Shown here in pieces: positions 12,027 through 23,900 of a DNA stretch of 64,000 nucleotides; the stretch's first letter is position 1, and each line of letters starts with the position of its first letter. A program made the translations under genes and the position numbers. This stretch comes from Rachicladosporium sp. CCFEE 5018 (taxonomy: Eukaryota; Ascomycota; Dothideomycetes; Cladosporiales; Cladosporiaceae). The notes below the pieces were generated by a model. The model ran no database searches. It worked only from the letters and a program-made list of their open reading frames with translations, and was not told where the DNA came from. The DNA is taken from positions 313,304-377,303 of the forward strand of contig KZ111167.1 of the NCBI GenBank assembly GCA_002077045.2, in the 5' to 3' direction.

Positions 12027-13063
12027 GGTGATTGCCTCAGACTGCCTGGGTGTCGGAACGTATGAGTGTGTTGTGGAGTTCGGAATAATCGTTGCCCCGG
12101 AATGATCAGCTTCTGCAGGGACGAGTACATCGCTTTACTCATGGCACCACATGTCTAGTACATATCGAGTGCCACATGCTCTGCTCTTCACAAAGTAAAT
12201 CATCCATCGCATTGCAGTGCTGCAGACGCAGACACGTAGATCATATCGCTCTTGTGACATATATGTGCTCTGCAGCCGTGAGCGCGAGCCAAGTGCGTGG
12301 TAGGTATACGTGCTCATTCCCAGCCGGAGACGAGCTGTGCAGCTTTGAAGAGGTCGAATTAAGAATGTCGACAGCCACTAGCTTGCGCTGCAAGCGAGCC
12401 AGTCTGGTCGTGACGGCGAGGTGCAGTGTTATCAGGAAGGAGCGTAGGAAGGAGGGACTTAGACGGAAGGCACGAGTCGGGCTTTTGTAAGAGCTTTGGA
12501 GCAGCCCAATCGTGATCAGAACATGTCTGTTCTCGACTGATCTCGATGAGCAAGCAATGGTCTAGTAGAATGCAACTACACAGGCCCAGTTGCATGCGAA
12601 ATGTTAGCAGTGCCACTAATCATGCTGTACAAGTAGAGTAGCGCACTCGCAAGCTGATGAGAATAACATCTCGTTCGATCTAGCCATGCTGTAGCGATGC
12701 TATTGATGGCGCCGCGAGGTATCAAAAATCCAAGCATGAGTCAAAGGTAGGTGCGAAAGATGTCTCAAAAAAAGACGAATGAGCGACTGGGTATGATCTG
12801 TGTTCCATACTTACACGACCCCAGATACCGACGGGTCATCCTGCATTGCTCAAGCTTCGCTCCGGTTCACAGCTACTCTGGCCGTACGGCCAGATTGCCC
12901 TCATCCACCTCAGTCTCCTCCACTCGGGCCAGCTTCTTCACTCCGAGCCGTATCGGTATCCGATCGGGACCCTCCGATTGCTTGAGAGGGCAGATCCATC
13001 TGTACTGCTGTCTGCGCTACCTCCGCCCTTGGCCAACAAATTCCTTGTAGTCACAAGAGTCAT
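12027..13063. other. Intergenic region, no gene recognised
   Basis: About 1 kb between the start of one minus-strand gene and the 3' end of another. Only short frames of random character occur; nothing further was seen. Confidence 0.5.
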
Positions 13064-14042
13064 CTATGCAGCTTGCCTACTTTTTGGTCGTCCACTGCCG
13101 ACTCTTCGTGCTTCCGGGCGCTTGAGATGCTCGGCCGGGATCCAGCTCTGATCATATGCCTTCGCTCCGCTCGTGACCGCAGGTCCATCAGCTCCAACAA
13201 CCGAGATTTGATCCGCGGGATCGACCTTCTTGGTGCCACCGGATGAACGCTGAGCTCTTTCGCCGCCCTTGCCGCCGCGGCGCTTCTGAGGGAAGAGGGT
13301 GGAGATCCAGGTCTTGTAAATAAAGTAGCAGACGCCACCGAAGGCTGCGAGGAGGAAGAGGTAGAGGAAGATGCTGTCGATGTGGTCAGTACGTAGTTCG
13401 GATATCAAGAAGTGAACTCTGGGAGAGCATACATTTGCGGGTCAAAGAAGCTCAATGGCGCCTCCACAATGCTCACAGTCTCATTGTAAGCCAGCGTCTC
13501 CACGACATCTCCCTTCGCATCCTGCAAGATCGCAGCGATATTCAGCCGGAGATCCTGCGGATGCAGCTCAGTCGCGAACGAGTACGTCACGCTCTGACTC
13601 TCGCCCGCAGGGATCTGTAGCGAATATCGCTGGCTCGTCAAATTCCGCACAATCACAGGCGGGCTAGGAGCGCCAGCCGTATTCGGTGTAGTCAAGAAAC
13701 CACCGGCCAGTATGACTTTAATCGGCTCGGGCTGTTGGTTGTTGATGTCAAGGACTGCGCGCGTAGGATGGCCGTTCACGAGCTTCACGCCGAAGACTTC
13801 CGAGTCGGGGAAGGTGGTGGAGATCTTGACGTTGAGCGTGGTTGATTGCAGCTTCGAGGGGTCGTCTATCGCGTCCTCGAGCTCTTCAATGCTTTCGACC
13901 TGCGACACTAGATGTGAGCACGTGGTGTGGGTGGCTTGGGTAGTAGGCAGTATCATACCTCAATGCCATCGGGGAGCTGCGCTACTGCGCTGAGGGCACG
14001 AAGAGCCACTAGGGCGAGCGATGTAAGCTTCAGGGACACCAT
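13064..14042 (-). CDS. Translocon-associated protein alpha-like ER membrane protein (IRC22 family)
   Basis: Type I ER membrane protein related to the TRAP-alpha/SSR1 subunit that assists the Sec61 channel; fungal members are named IRC22. Three exons: 14042-13959, 13899-13433 and 13373-13064, with two 59-nt introns (donors GTATGA and GTATGC). The product is 286 aa. Exon 1 encodes the signal peptide (about residues 1-22). A luminal beta-sandwich domain follows, with GHPTRAVLDINNQQPEPI, an N-glycosylation site (NLTS) and LHPQDLRLNIAAILQD. One transmembrane helix sits at about residues 184-206 (IIFLYLFLLAAFGGVCYFIY). The cytosolic tail is rich in Lys, Arg and Gly. The exon 2/3 junction splits an Ile codon at the start of the helix. 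Length and layout match the family. Confidence 0.86.
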
Positions 14043-14367
14043 TGCTGCTACGAGAGAACGTAAGATCGATATTGTATGTAGTCAAGCTGCTCTGCCAGCT
14101 GTCCAGAAAGTCGAACGTTCGAACTGCACCTGCATTGCCCCGGATTTCAGCCATGGCATGACGAAATTATCACGAGTCAGGTGCTGCCACAGTGATTGAC
14201 AGCGACTTCACTTGCATCACAAGGAGATTGTGGGAGAGTACATATCACATCGCCGATATGAGACAAGACAACGATGTCGCGAAGAAGTCATCAATACAGA
14301 GTGGTATCATTTCCGGCGCCCGCTATGCGAAAACGCTTCAATGCCTCAAGTTCATCCCCCCTTTCCC
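14043..14367. other. Intergenic region
   Basis: About 0.3 kb containing the TRAP-alpha-like promoter and the 3' flank of the next minus-strand gene. No other content was seen. Confidence 0.5.
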
Positions 14368-15078
14368 TCAGTCCCGTCCATACCAGTCTTCATACAATCC
14401 CTCTCCCCCCGACAGCTTCACGTAGACGCTCACTCCCTGCCACAGTCCTGACTCTCTCGCTTTCACCAAGTCCCTTTGCAACATCTCTGCTCTGCATTCG
14501 TCTCTCACATCGAACTCGACCTCGATCTCCACCACCTTAGCACCCTTGCACATCGCCAACACCCTCTTCACTCCGAGAAAGGCTCGCTGAATCTGGTACT
14601 CCGCCAACTTCACCTTCACAGCCAGATACTCCGCTTGCCTGGCGATCTCAGTTGCGGTCTTCATCCCCTGCCCAGGTGCAAACATCGGTCCGGTGAATTG
14701 CCGGTAGCAGATGTTCTCTGTTGTGTCGATCGTTGCGCGGAAGATGGTGTGACGGTAGGCTTCCTTGCGAGCAGCGTGATATGATGGCATGTCTTGAGCC
14801 TTGTTGAGTGGGTAGCGGGCGAGGTGTGTGTCCCACCCTGCATGAGAGGTGATGATCTCGGGAGGGGTGACCTCGCGATCAACGGGCGAGTCGATGCGAA
14901 CGGTGTGCCAAGGGAGGCGGCACATAATGATGTGCTGGTGAGTGAGCCGGAAGATGTGATGCTTCTCCTTGATTTGGCTCACTTGTGATGGTGCGTTTGA
15001 TTTTGATTGTGATGAGGGAGCTGGTTTGATGTGACATGAGACAGACGGAGGAAAGAGAGAAGACATTGCATATATCAT
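14368..15078 (-). CDS. Hypothetical protein, single exon
   Basis: Not recognised. A 236-codon open frame on the minus strand with balanced, protein-like composition. The N-terminus is Ser/Pro/Lys-rich and the C-terminal half is mixed alpha/beta, with an amphipathic helix around ATEIARQAEYLAVKVKLAEY and a strand-rich VVEIEVEFDV segment. Alternative in-frame starts (codons 1, 5 or 52) cannot be separated. The only cysteines of note are in MCRLPWH and AMCKGAK. It has no visible membrane segment, signal peptide or enzyme motif. Neighbouring genes are unrelated. The case for a real gene rests on length and composition only. Confidence 0.5.
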   Translation of the reverse strand: MIYAMSSLFPPSVSCHIKPAPSSQSKSNAPSQVSQIKEKHHIFRLTHQHIIMCRLPWHTVRIDSPVDREVTPPEIITSHAGWDTHLARYPLNKAQDMPSYHAARKEAYRHTIFRATIDTTENICYRQFTGPMFAPGQGMKTATEIARQAEYLAVKVKLAEYQIQRAFLGVKRVLAMCKGAKVVEIEVEFDVRDECRAEMLQRDLVKARESGLWQGVSVYVKLSGGEGLYEDWYGRD

Positions 15079-16646
15079 CGTGTGCGAGTGATTGAGGACA
15101 CTTACTTACCAGTCAGTGCTACTATGGTCTCTACAGCAATTGACGTTACCGAATTTGTGCACGTACTCGGAGTCAGTCCCTTCGCAGCGTCGCTCATTGG
15201 TCCAAGTCGCTATTCGTCCGCCAGTTGCTGAGCTTGTGACTCAGCGAAGTCTTGTGTAGTGCTCGAAAGCCCAATGAGACGACTTTTGATGGTCAGCACA
15301 ATGCCTACTTGGCACAACTCAGTTAGTCGACATATGAAAGAATAGACAATCCCGTAGTCATTGGCGATGACCCCGACAACGGTGACCATGGGGGGAACTC
15401 TCGTTGTGGCAGATGTGATGCTCGTCCTAATCGGCGTCGGTAAGCATCAATGCTGGTGGATGGGGATGGCGGCCGAGTGACACAGTCGTGGCAGTCACAC
15501 TCGAAGGCACACCCCTCGGGGTCCTGCAACGTGTAGTTTAATTCCGTTCATAGAAGCAGGGGGCTGTTGATGAGTAACGCCGCCTCGAAAATGACTGTAA
15601 ATCTCGTTATGCTAACATGAACAGTCGTCAATGTCAAGTATCCCAGATATTGTGGACTCTAGGTCTGCCAACAGTGCGTAGGCACGCGTACACTGAGGCA
15701 TGGATGCCCATGAATGCACGGGTGAACAGGCTTGCCCCATTTCGAGTTCGGAGTAGCATGGGCCGTCATCATGCCAGATACTTGCTTGCTCCATGGCCTG
15801 CACTTGGAGACTCGTCTGTTCCATGTGACCCGCATTCAAAGGAATTGTTGTGATGTCCGCAGGCTGTAGACGTAGCAGCATTCCATTGTGACGGTCCTCG
15901 GTGCCAAACCAAGGTCGATCGCTAAGTCAAGGGTTCTCCTGTTCATCGCTACCTGTCCGCCTGCCGCGTGTGTTAGCATCACCGGGCAGACTCGACGCTC
16001 AAACCTGTACGGCGAGGATGTAGGTGGTTTTGCTACCTTTGCCGGGAGGGAAGAAGTGACGCGGAGTCTTTCCGCTTCTTGGCATTCGACCTTGTCCGCC
16101 AGATCACGACCTCGCCGCGCTCACTGACGGAACGATACGTCTGCGACGTACACAGACTGTGTCGGCGGCTGGAACTAGACCCCATGAGGCGGATTATCTT
16201 GGATCAGTGCCTAGTATCAACTGTACGCCTGGCCTGCAACGCGCTGCTCAGCATCGCTATGATTGTGTGAACGTAAAACTTCCTCCAGCATGGCCATTTG
16301 GAATTGCATCCAAGGCGAAGACATCGGCCGACCGGAAACCGTTAGAAGCTGACGAGGGGTGACCTGCATGCTTTGGAACACTGCCACCACCACTACGACC
16401 AGTAGCCAAAGACATGCTGTCAACGCCCAAATCGCCTCGCGCCTTAGCAACCCCGCATTGTGGGGTGATCGAAGGTTACGGGAATATGGGTTCGTGAAGG
16501 TGGTACGGCCCAAGAATCTCGCCAGCTATAAGACCCTTGCCGTCCAAGGCTCTGAATTGCACAAGGCCCCCTGTAAGTGAGCTTCACCTTCTTCCTGTCA
16601 GACAATTTCCAGCTTCCTTGCACTCAAAATTGCGCGTATCGTCAAG
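15079..16646. other. Intergenic region upstream of the GST-CmcJ gene
   Basis: About 1.6 kb without supported genes; it includes the promoter of the fusion gene starting at 16647. No repeat or RNA gene was seen. Confidence 0.5.
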
Positions 16647-18394
16647 ATGGTTCTCAAAATCTACCTCGATCCCTGCACCATCAACTGCAGGAAAGTCCTA
16701 GCCGGCGTGGACCTCATCGGTACCGACTTTGAGCTCGTCAACATCGACTACTTCAATGGCGGTCACAAGGATCCTTCATTCACTAAGATCAATCCCTGCG
16801 CCACCGTTCCAGCTGCCACAGATGGCGATCTCGTCTTGACGGAGAGCAACGCTATCATGCAGTACGCTGCAGACATCAAGCAGGGCGGCAGCTCAGCCTA
16901 CCCGGTCGATCCAAAGCGCCGCGCAGATGTCAACCGCTGGCTGCTCTGGGAGGCGTCCGTGTGGTTCCCAAGCTGCTATGTCTACATTGTCCAGAACGTG
17001 GTCCAGGAGCTACTTGGTGGCAAGCCAGATCAAGCTGCGCTGTCTGCTGAAGAGCCGAACTTCCACAAGCTCGCCAAAGTCCTGGAAATGACATTATCGA
17101 AGCAGAAGTGGATCGCGGGCGATGAAGTCACGATTGCAGACCTTGCCATCGCGGCGCCTATGCATTTGTGGAAGGAGCAGAAGCTACCTTTAGAGAACTA
17201 CCCTGGCGTAACGCGCTGGATCCAGGAAGTGGAGAAGCTGCCGTGCTGGCAGAAGACGCAAGGGGCTGTGGAGAAGGCATTGCTACCGAACAAGAAGCAG
17301 TCAACGAATGGTGCCAATGGCAGCGGAGGCAGCGTGAAGGCGACTTTGAACTGTAAGTGACTCTCACATGACGCTCATCGCTCCGAGCTGAGCACTATAC
17401 AGAGCTGCCAAACCGAGGAATAGGAGAGCGGACAACAGCAGCACATAATCAACTTTGCCCATGATCATGCAGCTCGACTGATCATTTACATATTGTGTAC
17501 ATATCTTCATGTAACAGTCTGCTGACTTGCCTTCCCATCGCTCCCAGATACCAAAGATGTCTCTCCACAACTGACTGAGATCTACTTCTACGAGACGGAG
17601 AAGTCGAAAGGCATCCATGAGCCTGGCGACTCTGCACATGAGGTCGACATCCACGATGGCTGGTCTCGAGCTGATGACTTCCACGTCGACAAGCATGGCT
17701 TCTCGCTCAATGACTTCCGAGCGAAGTACAGCAAAGCTTGGGACGAAGATGAGACAGTGCGGGGGGAGTTCTACCCCGAGATTGTCGAGTTCTTGAAGCA
17801 GACCCTTGGCGCGAAGGAGGTGCTTGTCTTCGATCACACCATCAGGACAAAGAAGAACGTCGCGAAGCCACTAACAGACCAGAAGAGTGAGTGCCGTGCC
17901 CTTCATCACGCCTATCTCGCTGCATACTGACGGCAGCCGCAGACACATCGCAACGAGCCCCCGTCCAGCTAGTCCACTGCGACTACACCGCCGAATCAGG
18001 CCCCAAGCGCATCACTCAGCTCCTTCCCGACCGCGCCCCAGAACTCCTCAAGCGTCGGCACGCCTTCCTCAACGTCTGGAAGCCGCTCCACGCCGTCGAA
18101 GAGAACCCACTGGCAATGTGCGACGTCACATCCTCCCCACCTGAAGATTTCTTCAAGCTGCACCTCCGCTATCACGATCGGGATGGCGAGAACTATTTGC
18201 TGAGGTATAGCCCGGAGCATAAGTGGTACTACTTTCCGGGCATGGACGAGGGGAAGGTCATACTGTTGAAGACTTTTGATAGTGAGGAGGGGGTTGCGAA
18301 GTTTGTGGGACATTCGGCGTTTGCGGATCCGACTAGTAAGAGTGATGCGAGGCCGAGGGAGAGCATTGAGATCAGGACGATTGCTTTCTTTTAG
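16647..18394 (+). CDS. GST and CmcJ/AsaB-like oxygenase fusion protein
   Basis: Two-domain protein of 498 aa. Exons: 16647-17352, 17548-17886 and 17943-18394; introns of 195 nt and 56 nt. Residues 1-220 are a glutathione S-transferase (thioredoxin-like N-domain with TESNAIMQY, then the helical domain with KWIAGDEVTIADL). Residues about 240-498 match the CmcJ/AsaB/NvfI family, known from fungal secondary metabolism; some members are Fe/2-oxoglutarate-type oxygenases. Visible family features are HxD at H360/D362 (LVHCDY), FLNVWKPL, GHSAFADP and the C-terminal RESIEIRTIAFF. If the long first intron is retained, the frame stops at 17358-17360 and yields the GST alone. A tandem pair of genes is the alternative, but no good start codon opens the second domain. 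Substrate unknown. Confidence 0.78.
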
Positions 18395-18614
18395 TGCTTT
18401 AGCCAAAGAGTAGTACGCGCTGTCGAGCACTCAGAGAAATGGTGAGCCTCAGGCAGTCAGGCAGAACGATTTTTCGACGTCAGACCTCGGCGTTTTGCTC
18501 AGCTTAAACCCGAGACAATTTTATGTGACTGAAGCTCAAGCTACTGTTCACTGCAAAGCTTCATCTTAAGTCCCATGTGTGACTATACAGACCTTGCGAT
18601 CCAGATCTCGCGCA

Positions 18615-20432
18615 ATGCCGCCCCGTCGCCCTCCTCCCCGGCCCCCTGTCGTACCCTCACCACCCTCGACCTCAGCACCCACACCCGCAGCCTCACCCCC
18701 CACGCAAGTAGACCTCGCATCGCAACCCTCAACCTCTCACCCCTCGACCCCCGCCCCTCCAGTCAACTCCACCATACCCACAGCCTCAACCTCAGCCCGC
18801 GGCCGTGGCCGCGCCCCCGTAGCAAAACCCAAGTTCACCGGCCGCCGCTCAAACAAATCTCGCGCAGAACTCGAGAAAGAGGAAGCTGATCGGAAACGCG
18901 AGGAGAGCGATCGGAAGGCTAAGGAAGCTAGGGCGAAGTTTGGAGGCTCGAGAGGGAGGGGCGATGGCAGGGGAAGGGGGAGGCTGAGGGGCGGGTATAT
19001 GGGGGAGGGGGAACGGAGGAAGGGTGAGGGTACGGCTGTGATGAGTGGGCCGTTCTCGCTTGGAGAGGCGGTTGCTGAGGTTAAGGGTGGAGGAAGGGGC
19101 TGGACTAGTGGAAGTGGAGGTGGAGGAGGGAGTGGAGGTGGGACAAGCAGCGGAGTTGGTGGTGGAGGCGGAGGTTCAGGAGGCGGAGGCGGTGGTTCTG
19201 GAGGAGGAGGAGGCAGTGGTGGTGGTGGTGGCAGCAGTGGAGCGAGTGGAAGCCGATCAGGTGTCAAGCAAGAGCCTGGCGCGGGTGGGACTAGCCACCG
19301 GGACGTGCAGATGATGGACAGCCGGACGGTGATCAAGAGCGAAGACGGCGGCTACATTTCCAGCGGTGATGACGAGGATGATAAGGCCGCGGGTGGACGG
19401 CGCAACATCGACGATCTGGCGCTCGTTGATCTGACGGCAGATGACGATACGAGTGGTGCTGCACCGGGCGGCTTTGCGCCTGTGCGAATACAGCGCGTCG
19501 AGCACCGAGACAGAGCGTTGGGACTGAAGGAAGACGCAGCCAAGGTGGCAGACACCTCAGCATTGGTCGTGGAAGCGAATGACATTCCGTCATCGCCCAC
19601 GCTGCGGCGCCGTGGCAAGGGCAAACAACGAGCGAAAGACGTTGAGATCGTGAGCGAACAGCATGCATACCAAGGCGTGTACTCTGACAGCTCCAGCGAA
19701 GGGGAGCGACGCCCTCGTATCAAACCGGAGCCCACAGATGACGATGACGATCGACCTGCTACACCACCCGGCCAAGCACCAACAGCGTCCATGCTCCCAC
19801 CTCAGTCACCTCCTTCATCCCCTGAAGCCCGCAAGAAGGCCAAGGACCGCGTCAAGCAGCCCTCGTTCTCAACGCAAGACAGACCAGAGTTCGAAACGAA
19901 TGAAGACGCTCTTGAATGGGACCTCCGAGAAAAGGATCTCCGGATCCTTCGCGATGAGCTCGGCACGCCGGCGCCGTCTACCGCAACTCAACAAACCGGC
20001 GAAGACGCCGAGATGCCCGATGCCTCCGCTACAGACCCCAGACAAGACAAAGTCTACCTCTTCCAATTCCCACCCATACTCCCAGACCTCAAACCCATCA
20101 CCGTCAAACCTGATCCCGACGGACCACCTTCCACCTCCACCGCTCACGCGCCACCTCCCACCAACCCCGCCGGCTTCGTCGGCAAGCTCAACATCCACGC
20201 TTCCGGCCGCGCGACGCTTGACTGGGGCGGCGTACCCATGGAGATGGGGATGGGGATTGAGGCGAGCTTTCTGCAGGATGTGATTATTGCTGAGCTGGAG
20301 AAGAAGAGGCAGGATGCGGTTGAGGGCGAGGAGGGGATCGAGGGGAAGGAGAAAGTTGTGGGTGGTAGGGCGATGGGGATGGGGCAGGTGAAGGGGAAGT
20401 TTGTTGTCGTGCCGAGCTGGGAAGGGATATGA
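18615..20432 (+). CDS. RPC4: RNA polymerase III subunit RPC4 (Rpc53/POLR3D homolog), version A
   Basis: Subunit of RNA polymerase III, needed for tRNA and 5S rRNA transcription and linked to termination and reinitiation. Single exon of 605 aa. I chose ATG 18615 (MPPRRPPPRPP); frames reading further upstream lack an ATG. The N-terminal half is disordered and low complexity: Pro/Thr-rich, then a conserved basic helix (FTGRRSNKSRAELEKEEADR), an RGRG segment, and a Gly/Ser tract at about residues 170-215. Two VKQEP/IKSED motifs look like sumoylation sites. The conserved C-terminal domain begins with VYLFQFPPILPDL and includes GKLNIHASGRATLDWGG near residue 523, the RPC4 signature. It lies 220 bp downstream of the GST-CmcJ gene. 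Confidence 0.9.
   Translation: MPPRRPPPRPPVVPSPPSTSAPTPAASPPTQVDLASQPSTSHPSTPAPPVNSTIPTASTSARGRGRAPVAKPKFTGRRSNKSRAELEKEEADRKREESDRKAKEARAKFGGSRGRGDGRGRGRLRGGYMGEGERRKGEGTAVMSGPFSLGEAVAEVKGGGRGWTSGSGGGGGSGGGTSSGVGGGGGGSGGGGGGSGGGGGSGGGGGSSGASGSRSGVKQEPGAGGTSHRDVQMMDSRTVIKSEDGGYISSGDDEDDKAAGGRRNIDDLALVDLTADDDTSGAAPGGFAPVRIQRVEHRDRALGLKEDAAKVADTSALVVEANDIPSSPTLRRRGKGKQRAKDVEIVSEQHAYQGVYSDSSSEGERRPRIKPEPTDDDDDRPATPPGQAPTASMLPPQSPPSSPEARKKAKDRVKQPSFSTQDRPEFETNEDALEWDLREKDLRILRDELGTPAPSTATQQTGEDAEMPDASATDPRQDKVYLFQFPPILPDLKPITVKPDPDGPPSTSTAHAPPPTNPAGFVGKLNIHASGRATLDWGGVPMEMGMGIEASFLQDVIIAELEKKRQDAVEGEEGIEGKEKVVGGRAMGMGQVKGKFVVVPSWEGI
19100..19254 (+). repeat. GGN codon repeat (Gly/Ser tract) in RPC4 version A
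   Basis: Imperfect trinucleotide repeat of GGA/GGT/GGC codons with interspersed AGT/AGC, encoding blocks of GGGGGS type. The matching tract in version B (about 30815-30930) is shorter and rearranged, which accounts for much of the length difference between the two proteins (605 and 599 aa). Confidence 0.85.
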
Positions 20433-20962
20433 GAGGATGCTAGGGATGGACTGCTTGTACTTAGCGCGGCGTTGGGGATGGGGCCAGAGATCGCATCTGG
20501 CGTCTTGCTGCAATACCATCGAAAAATGGGAAGCAAAGCATAAGAGATGAGTACAGGCTTGCGGAATCCCTCATACTAGCTTGAAAACTATTGTGTCACT
20601 ACAAGTGGTTCCTCTCACTCATACCAACTGCGATCAAAGTGCGATGATTTCTATTCCCGTGCAGTGTTGATCCTGGGCAAGAGCGTCTACTAGTCGAGGC
20701 CGCTCCTTCCACTTTGTCGACACAATGCAGCGATATTACTGGCTCCGCTCTTCTCCTTCCACTAACAAACTTTTAGGCACCAATCGCAGATGTTTGACAT
20801 CGAACAGGGTTTTGTGAGTAGATTTGGGGCGCGAGTCATGCGCTTTCACATGTCTGCATGTGCTTCTCGAAAGTTGTGATGATTGCATGCCGTCCTGCCC
20901 GAACATATACCAATACTACATCCACTGCGGAGTGATTCGAATGACGGGATCGAGCGATTGAC
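20433..20962. other. Intergenic region, RPC4 to helicase, version A
   Basis: About 0.5 kb, matched by 32115-32648 with substitutions and indels. It contains a lariat-like CACTAAC followed by TTTTAG near 20760-20775, so a leader intron in the helicase 5' UTR is possible but unproven. Confidence 0.45.
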
Positions 20963-23900
20963 ATGGTCAACAAACCGCATGCGCCGCGCAGCAGCAAAAA
21001 GCCTGTTAGCAGCGCCGCGAATCTCAATGGAGAGGACACGAGCTTCATAGTCTTTGGCAACGAGAAGCCCAAGAAAGCCAAACCAGCACCGACCGACGAT
21101 GCTGCTCCGAAGCCCAAGACTGCTGGCCCATCCACGGATCCCACCGCCCCCGAAATCCCCAAACCTCCCGACACACGCACCCTCATCGGCGGCCCATCAT
21201 GGACCGGCAAGCTCCCCATGACGCTCTTCAACGAGCACTGTCAAAAGCAGCGCTGGGAGAAGCCCGAGTATACCACCCATCGCACGCCGAAAGGTTTCAC
21301 CGGCGGCGTTATCATCAAGTCCAAGAATGCGAAGACGCAGGAAGTCGTAGTGCTGCCTCCCATAACGCCACCGAGGGAGTATAACGTTGAGCAAGGTGCG
21401 CAGCCTACCGCGCTGGAAGCGAGGCATTTCGCTGCGACTTTCGCGCTGCATAGAGTGGGGAGTATGAAGAACATTCACATGATGCTCCCACCGCGGTATC
21501 GGGATTTGTGGAAGGGCGACTTTGCGGATCTAAAGAGCGAGGCTGCGGCACAGGGCTTCGGGTATCTTTACGAGGCTGATCCGTTCGCGGCGAAGAAAGC
21601 GCATGAGGAGGCCAAGGTCAAGAGGGAGAAGGCTAGGGCTGAGAGGGTCAAGACTGTAGAGGAGGAGAAGAAGAATGCTGTTGTGGGGCTGGATGGCGCG
21701 GTGCAGGGGAAGCATGTGCTGAGGGGATGGCAGAAAGTGCCGAAGGTCGAGATGGGTGCTAGGACGAGACGGGAGGTTGAGAGGTTGGTCAGGGAGGAGG
21801 GAGTGTGGAATGTTCATGGTGTGCGGATTGACAAGGCCGAGGCAAAGAGAATCGCGGACGATTTGGAGGCCATTGGGTTCCGGAGAAGTCATGTTGAAGA
21901 GGCTGTGGAGATCTGCAAGGACAAGGAGGAGTGCCTCGAATGGCTTGCAATTCACTGTCCTGAGGATGACCTGCCGAAGTGGATGTTGCCCGAGAACTAC
22001 TCTGCTGGCGTTAGTCTCGCTAGTGGAGATTTGAAGAGGGAGGGCAAGATCACGCGGCTGGTCACCGGGGGCTATGCGAGGGAAATTTGCACAGAGGTGC
22101 TGGACGCATGCCAAGGCAACGAGGCCAGGGCAGCCGAAGCATTACAGCGGCGACTGATGGATTCGGACGAAGAGGCTGTGGACCTCGATACGCTGAGTGT
22201 GGACACAGATTTATGGGATGAGGAGCAGGCCACTCTGGCCGCTATCTATGGCAACAGATGTACAGATCACGACAGAATATGCACAATACAACTAGAGTTG
22301 CAAACGCCATCCAAGAAACCCATCACACTACGTGCACGTCCGCCTAGTCATGGCTATCCAAGATCAGTGCCCACACTATCGATCGAAGCCGATCTGCCAG
22401 CATACATCCGACTTAGCATCCTCAAGCAGTGCCTCACGCATAGTCAGGACCACTTCCTCGGGGAGCAAATGCTCTTCAGTATCGTCGACTGGCTCGAAAA
22501 CAACATCCTCTCTATCATTGAGCGACCAGGTGGCCTCAGCGAGATCGCCAGCGCAGCGTCGACCTCTGCTGAAGCACCATCTCGCCACCCTAGACCCATG
22601 AAAGCACCTCGAAGACACCCTCGGCCCTTGGTCTGGACACCGAGCACTCCCATATCGCAACGCTTGCTTGGCGACTGGACGACCAAACAAGCAACACTCG
22701 CCCAAGAATCCATGCTTCGCACCCGGCAAGCCCTGCCAGCCTGGTCCCTGCAGTCCGCAATCGTAGACTCCATCACCAAGAACCAAGTGACCATCATTTC
22801 CGGCGAAACCGGCTCCGGAAAGTCTACGCAATCAGTCCAATTCCTGCTCGATGACTTGCTCCAGCGCGGTTTTGGTGAGCAGGCAAATATCATCTGCACG
22901 CAGCCTCGCAGAATCTCTGCCCTGGGCTTAGCAGATCGTGTAGCGGATGAAAGGTGTGGCAGGGTGGGAGAGGAGATCGGCTACGCTATTCGTGTTGAGA
23001 GTAAGCAACGACCAGGCGTGACGAAGATCTGCTTCGTTACTACTGGTGTGCTGCTTCGGCGACTGCAGACTTCTGGTGGAGGCGAAGACGATGTGCTGAG
23101 GAGTCTGGGCGATGTGAGTCATGTCGTAATTGATGAGGTGCACGAGCGGAGTCTGGACACGGACTTTCTGCTTGTGTTGTTGAGGGATGTGCTGAAGAAG
23201 CGAAAGGATCTGAGGGTCATCTTGATGAGCGCGACGCTGGATTCGAATACGTTTGAGAAGTACTTTGTAAGTGCGAAGTTGAGTGTAGGGATGGTAGAGA
23301 TCCAGGGACGGACTCATCCGGTCACTGATGTGTACCTTGATGATATTGTGAGAGCTACTGGATTCAGTGGTGTGGCCGCGGAAGAGGAGCCCGAGCCCAT
23401 GGTCGACGAGGACCCTAGGAATGGGCCACGACCTGGGCCGCAAAGCATGGGCAGCGCATTGAGGGCAGTTGGGGTGCGCATCAACTACGACCTCATAGCA
23501 GCGACAGTCCAGATGATCGACAGCGAGCTCGGGAACGCAGACGGAGGCATTCTGATCTTCCTGCCCGGTGTCGCAGAGATCGACCAGACGATCCGAGCAC
23601 TTCGACACATCCCGAACCTGCACGCTCTTCCACTACACGCTTCGCTGCAGAGCGTCGAGCAGCGCCGAGTCTTCCAGAAAGCGCCCCACGGCATGCGCAA
23701 AGTCGTGGCTGCAACGAACGTCGCGGAGACCTCAATCACAATCGAGGATATCGTTGCTGTAATCGACACAGGCAGAGTCAAGGAAACGAGCTTCGATCCT
23801 GCGAACAACATGATCAAGCTTGCCGAAGTCTGGGCTTCGCGGGCAGCGTGTAAGCAGCGGCGCGGCCGAGCTGGCCGTGTAAGGGCGGGTAAGTGCTATA

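Noticed and set aside
17364..17837. Minus-strand frame of 157 codons with a hydrophobic C-terminus.
   Set aside because: Antisense to the CmcJ exon and the 195-nt intron; it survives in the second allele only because that region is nearly identical.
18737..19336. Proline-rich minus-strand frame of 199 codons.
   Set aside because: It is the reverse complement of the RPC4 Gly/Ser codon repeat and disordered region.
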